This document shows positions 62,247-64,000 of a stretch of DNA of 64,000 bases, one piece after another. The first letter of the stretch is position 1. Every line of letters begins with the position of its first letter. Below the pieces are notes generated by a model, which was not told the DNA's origin, did no database searches, and was given only the letters and a program-made list of their open reading frames with translations. A program made the position numbers and the translations under genes. The stretch lies in the NCBI GenBank assembly GCA_964550345.1, contig CAZJYZ010000012.1, positions 1 through 64,000 on the forward strand, read 5' to 3'. This stretch comes from JAAEUB01 sp964550345 (GTDB lineage Bacteria; Pseudomonadota; Alphaproteobacteria; Rhodobacterales; Rhodobacteraceae).

Positions 62247-62585
62247 ATGACCTATATTGTCAACGACAAATGCATTGCCTGCAAATACACCGATTGTGTC
62301 GAAGTCTGTCCGGTTGATTGTTTTTACGAAGGTGAGAACATGTTGGTGATCCACCCGGACGAATGCATTGATTGCGGTGTGTGCGAACCTGAATGCCCGG
62401 CCGATGCGATCCGTCCTGATACGGAACCTGAGGCGGAAAAATGGGTCGAGTTTAACCGCAAATACTCGGAATTGTGGCCGGTCATCGTCGAAAAGAAAGA
62501 GCAATTGCCGGATGCTGAAGAACGCGATGGCGAAGAAGGCAAGCTGGAGAAATATTTCTCGGAAAAACCGGGTGATGGAAGCTGA
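62247..62585 (+). CDS. fdxA: Seven-iron ferredoxin FdxA
   Basis: A 112-residue ferredoxin. The N-terminal half has cluster motifs: CIACKYTDCVEVCPVDC and CIDCGVCEPECPAD, the pattern for one [3Fe-4S] and one [4Fe-4S] cluster. The C-terminal half is acidic and helical. This type is a general low-potential electron carrier. It is preceded by an S4 gene and followed by a terminator, then carD, a common order in Rhodobacteraceae. Confidence 0.95.
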   Translation: MTYIVNDKCIACKYTDCVEVCPVDCFYEGENMLVIHPDECIDCGVCEPECPADAIRPDTEPEAEKWVEFNRKYSELWPVIVEKKEQLPDAEERDGEEGKLEKYFSEKPGDGS

Positions 62586-62619
62586 TTCGCCGGTGTGAGC
62601 CAAAACATTTGCTGTCTGC

Positions 62620-62650
62620 CAGAGGATTGATCAGATAAACCTCTGATTTT
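62620..62650 (+). terminator. Candidate terminator after fdxA
   Basis: A CAGAGG/CCTCTG stem with a 14-base loop is followed by ATTTTT. A second, overlapping AT-rich stem (GATTTTT-AGC-AAAAATC, 62645-62661) lies directly after. It is weaker than other terminators here. Confidence 0.5.
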
Positions 62651-62869
62651 TAGCAAAAATCACAGTTCTGCACTTGGCTGTGCTTTAAAACAGGCGTTTT
62701 TTATGTTATATAGATCGGAATAGAAATCCGAGGGCTGACGCACGGTTCCTGCAGCCGCTGCGACACGAGCAAAAACGAAGGCCATCAACTGAATACCGAA
62801 CCTTGGGGGCGCGGCCCTCTGGGTGTCTGTCGTGCACGCAAGACGATTGCATCAAAGGAAGAACGACTT

Positions 62870-63382
62870 ATGAGCAAGAAGAAATACGATTTCCGCCCGA
62901 ACGAATTTGTCGTTTACCCGGCACACGGCGTCGGCCAGATCGTCAAGATTGAAGAACAGGACGTAGCTGGCATTACACTGGAAATGTTCGTTGTGGCGTT
63001 TGAGAAAGACAAAATGACCTTGCGGGTGCCAACCGACAAGGCAATCGAAGTGGGTATGCGCAGCCTGTCCTCGCCCGAGATCGTCTCTAAGGCGATGGAT
63101 ACGTTAAAAGGCAAAGCGCGGGTAAAGCGTGCAATGTGGTCTCGCCGGGCACAGGAATACGAACAAAAGATCAATTCTGGTGATCTGATTGCCATTGCCG
63201 AAGTGGTACGTGACCTGCACCGCAATGATGACCAGCGCGAACAAAGCTATTCCGAACGCCAGCTGTATGAAGCCGCCTTGGAGCGTATGACACGTGAAGT
63301 TGCGGTTGTTGTCGGATCTGATGAGGTTTCGGCTATGAAGCAGGTAGGGGATGTTCTGACGGCGCGGGCGGCAGCGGCTTAA
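62870..63382 (+). CDS. carD: CarD-family transcriptional regulator
   Basis: A 170-residue protein. The N-terminal RNA polymerase-interacting Tudor-like domain (about 1-65) reads EFVVYPAHGVGQIVKIEEQDVAG, and a C-terminal helical DNA-binding domain follows (KARVKRAMWSRRAQEYEQKI). CarD binds the beta subunit and stabilises open complexes at promoters, especially rRNA. AAAGGAAG precedes ATG 62870. It lies 284 bases after fdxA, in a gap that should hold its promoter. Confidence 0.94.
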   Translation: MSKKKYDFRPNEFVVYPAHGVGQIVKIEEQDVAGITLEMFVVAFEKDKMTLRVPTDKAIEVGMRSLSSPEIVSKAMDTLKGKARVKRAMWSRRAQEYEQKINSGDLIAIAEVVRDLHRNDDQREQSYSERQLYEAALERMTREVAVVVGSDEVSAMKQVGDVLTARAAAA

Positions 63383-63454
63383 CACCGAAAAACGGAAGAT
63401 ACCGAAGTTTTACTTGCACCAGCGCTTTTACGACAGAGTTTTACCGCGATCTTT

Positions 63455-64000
63455 TTAGATAGTTGACGCGGTAAGACTGGCTAAAACTGCGATTTCGGCC
63501 AGTTGCTGGCTGGCACCAAGGATATCTCCGGTCTGACCACCGATTTTGGATTTGGCGAGGGCGGCAAGGGCAATAGTGGCAATAGCTACCCAAAAAAGCG
63601 CCGGGATCGCATTCCAGCCAATAAATAACAGGCCGACAGACAGGGTAATGGCTATGGCAATGGCGATAGTTTGTCCCTCAGGTTGGCCTGTCGAGGCTGC
63701 CAGTCCGGCGCCACGGGCATTGGGCAGATTTGCCAGTATCATGGCCATGGGCAAACGGCTCAGAGCTCCAACAGCAATTAACGGCGCGAGGATCCAGCCG
63801 ACCTGAAAGAGGGCGGTCAGGGCGCTCCAGCGTATTAGCGTCGACAGGCACAATGCCAGCACGCCGTAGGTGCCAACCCGGCTATCTTTCATGATTTCAA
63901 GGCGTCTGTCCCTGTCCTGCCCGCCCCATAACCCATCGGCTGTATCCGCCAGACCGTCTTCGTGCAGGGCGCCGGTCAGCATCATCGTTGCTGCCAGAGT
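63455..64000 (-). CDS. cobV: Adenosylcobinamide-GDP ribazoletransferase (5' end beyond the window)
   Basis: This enzyme (CobS in enterics, CobV in aerobic-pathway organisms) joins adenosylcobinamide-GDP and alpha-ribazole. It is an inner-membrane protein. The frame is open to base 64000, so the N-terminus is missing. The family motif GALHEDGLADTADGLWGG and several hydrophobic helices are visible, ending QQLAEIAVLASLTASTI. With cobS/cobT it shows cobalamin synthesis in this organism. It is convergent with carD (72 bases). Confidence 0.92.
   Translation of the reverse strand, partial: TLAATMMLTGALHEDGLADTADGLWGGQDRDRRLEIMKDSRVGTYGVLALCLSTLIRWSALTALFQVGWILAPLIAVGALSRLPMAMILANLPNARGAGLAASTGQPEGQTIAIAIAITLSVGLLFIGWNAIPALFWVAIATIALAALAKSKIGGQTGDILGASQQLAEIAVLASLTASTI

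Overview
The window is a stretch of chromosome from an alphaproteobacterium, most likely a Rhodobacteraceae (Roseobacter-type) member. The evidence is gene content and order. There is a DUF177-rpmF-plsX-fabH-ihfA-merR operon and a C4-pathway hemA preceded by an FNR box. Aerobic cobaltochelatase subunits CobS/CobT sit beside a J-domain protein and bolA. A rodZ-ispG pair, a CarD regulator next to a 7Fe ferredoxin, and an intergenic palindromic repeat at two convergent gene ends also fit. I saw no prophage, insertion sequence, plasmid backbone or CRISPR array. Nearly all the sequence is core and densely packed.

Layout. 0-5 kb: the fatty-acid/phospholipid start operon on the minus strand (DUF177, L32, PlsX, FabH, IHF-alpha, MerR regulator), with a BamE-like lipoprotein and MsrB. 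5-14 kb: an OlsB-like acyltransferase, a Uup-type ABC-F ATPase, an MttB-family methyltransferase, Tgt, Lon and a tailed HU-like protein. 14-19.7 kb: a membrane-bound LytTR regulator, tRNA-Val, a diheme lipoprotein cytochrome, an outer-membrane barrel, a histidine phosphatase, two tRNA-Asp genes and a tandem pair of tiny membrane proteins. 19.8-26 kb: an M20 peptidase, a secreted protein, hemA carrying a one-base frameshift, RodZ and IspG. 26-33 kb: bactofilin and M23 peptidase, a giant AsmA-like protein, QueA and DUF427. 33-40 kb: an M24 aminopeptidase, CobT, CobS, a J-domain protein, BolA, a DUF4177 protein and a GNAT enzyme. 40-52.7 kb: GatB, an outer-membrane barrel, PepN, a GATase-type hydrolase, a cytochrome c, an aminotransferase, an M48 protease, a DsbA-like protein, an amidase and glutamate dehydrogenase. 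53-58.8 kb: a TadG/TadE/TadE-like trio, a lipase-like hydrolase, an SCP2 protein, an unknown barrel and a TPR protein. 58.9-64 kb: an SUV3-like helicase, an S4 protein, ferredoxin, CarD and the start of CobV.

How the genes connect. Several groups serve the envelope: PlsX/FabH/OlsB for lipids, BamE and AsmA-like for outer membrane homeostasis, and RodZ, bactofilin, M23 peptidase and AmiC for cell shape and wall. A second theme is tetrapyrroles and cobalamin: hemA, cobS/cobT, cobV, and an MttB homologue whose family works with corrinoid proteins. The most notable observations are the hemA frameshift and its regulatory leader, a 22-bp triplicate repeat before rpmF, a shared 57-bp repeat at two convergent gene ends, phased repeats before the LytTR gene, the tiny paralogous membrane proteins, and the HU variant with a histone-like tail. 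I did not find a convincing wholly new multi-gene system. The candidates with least explanation are the two tiny membrane proteins and the Tad-like trio that lacks the rest of a tad locus.
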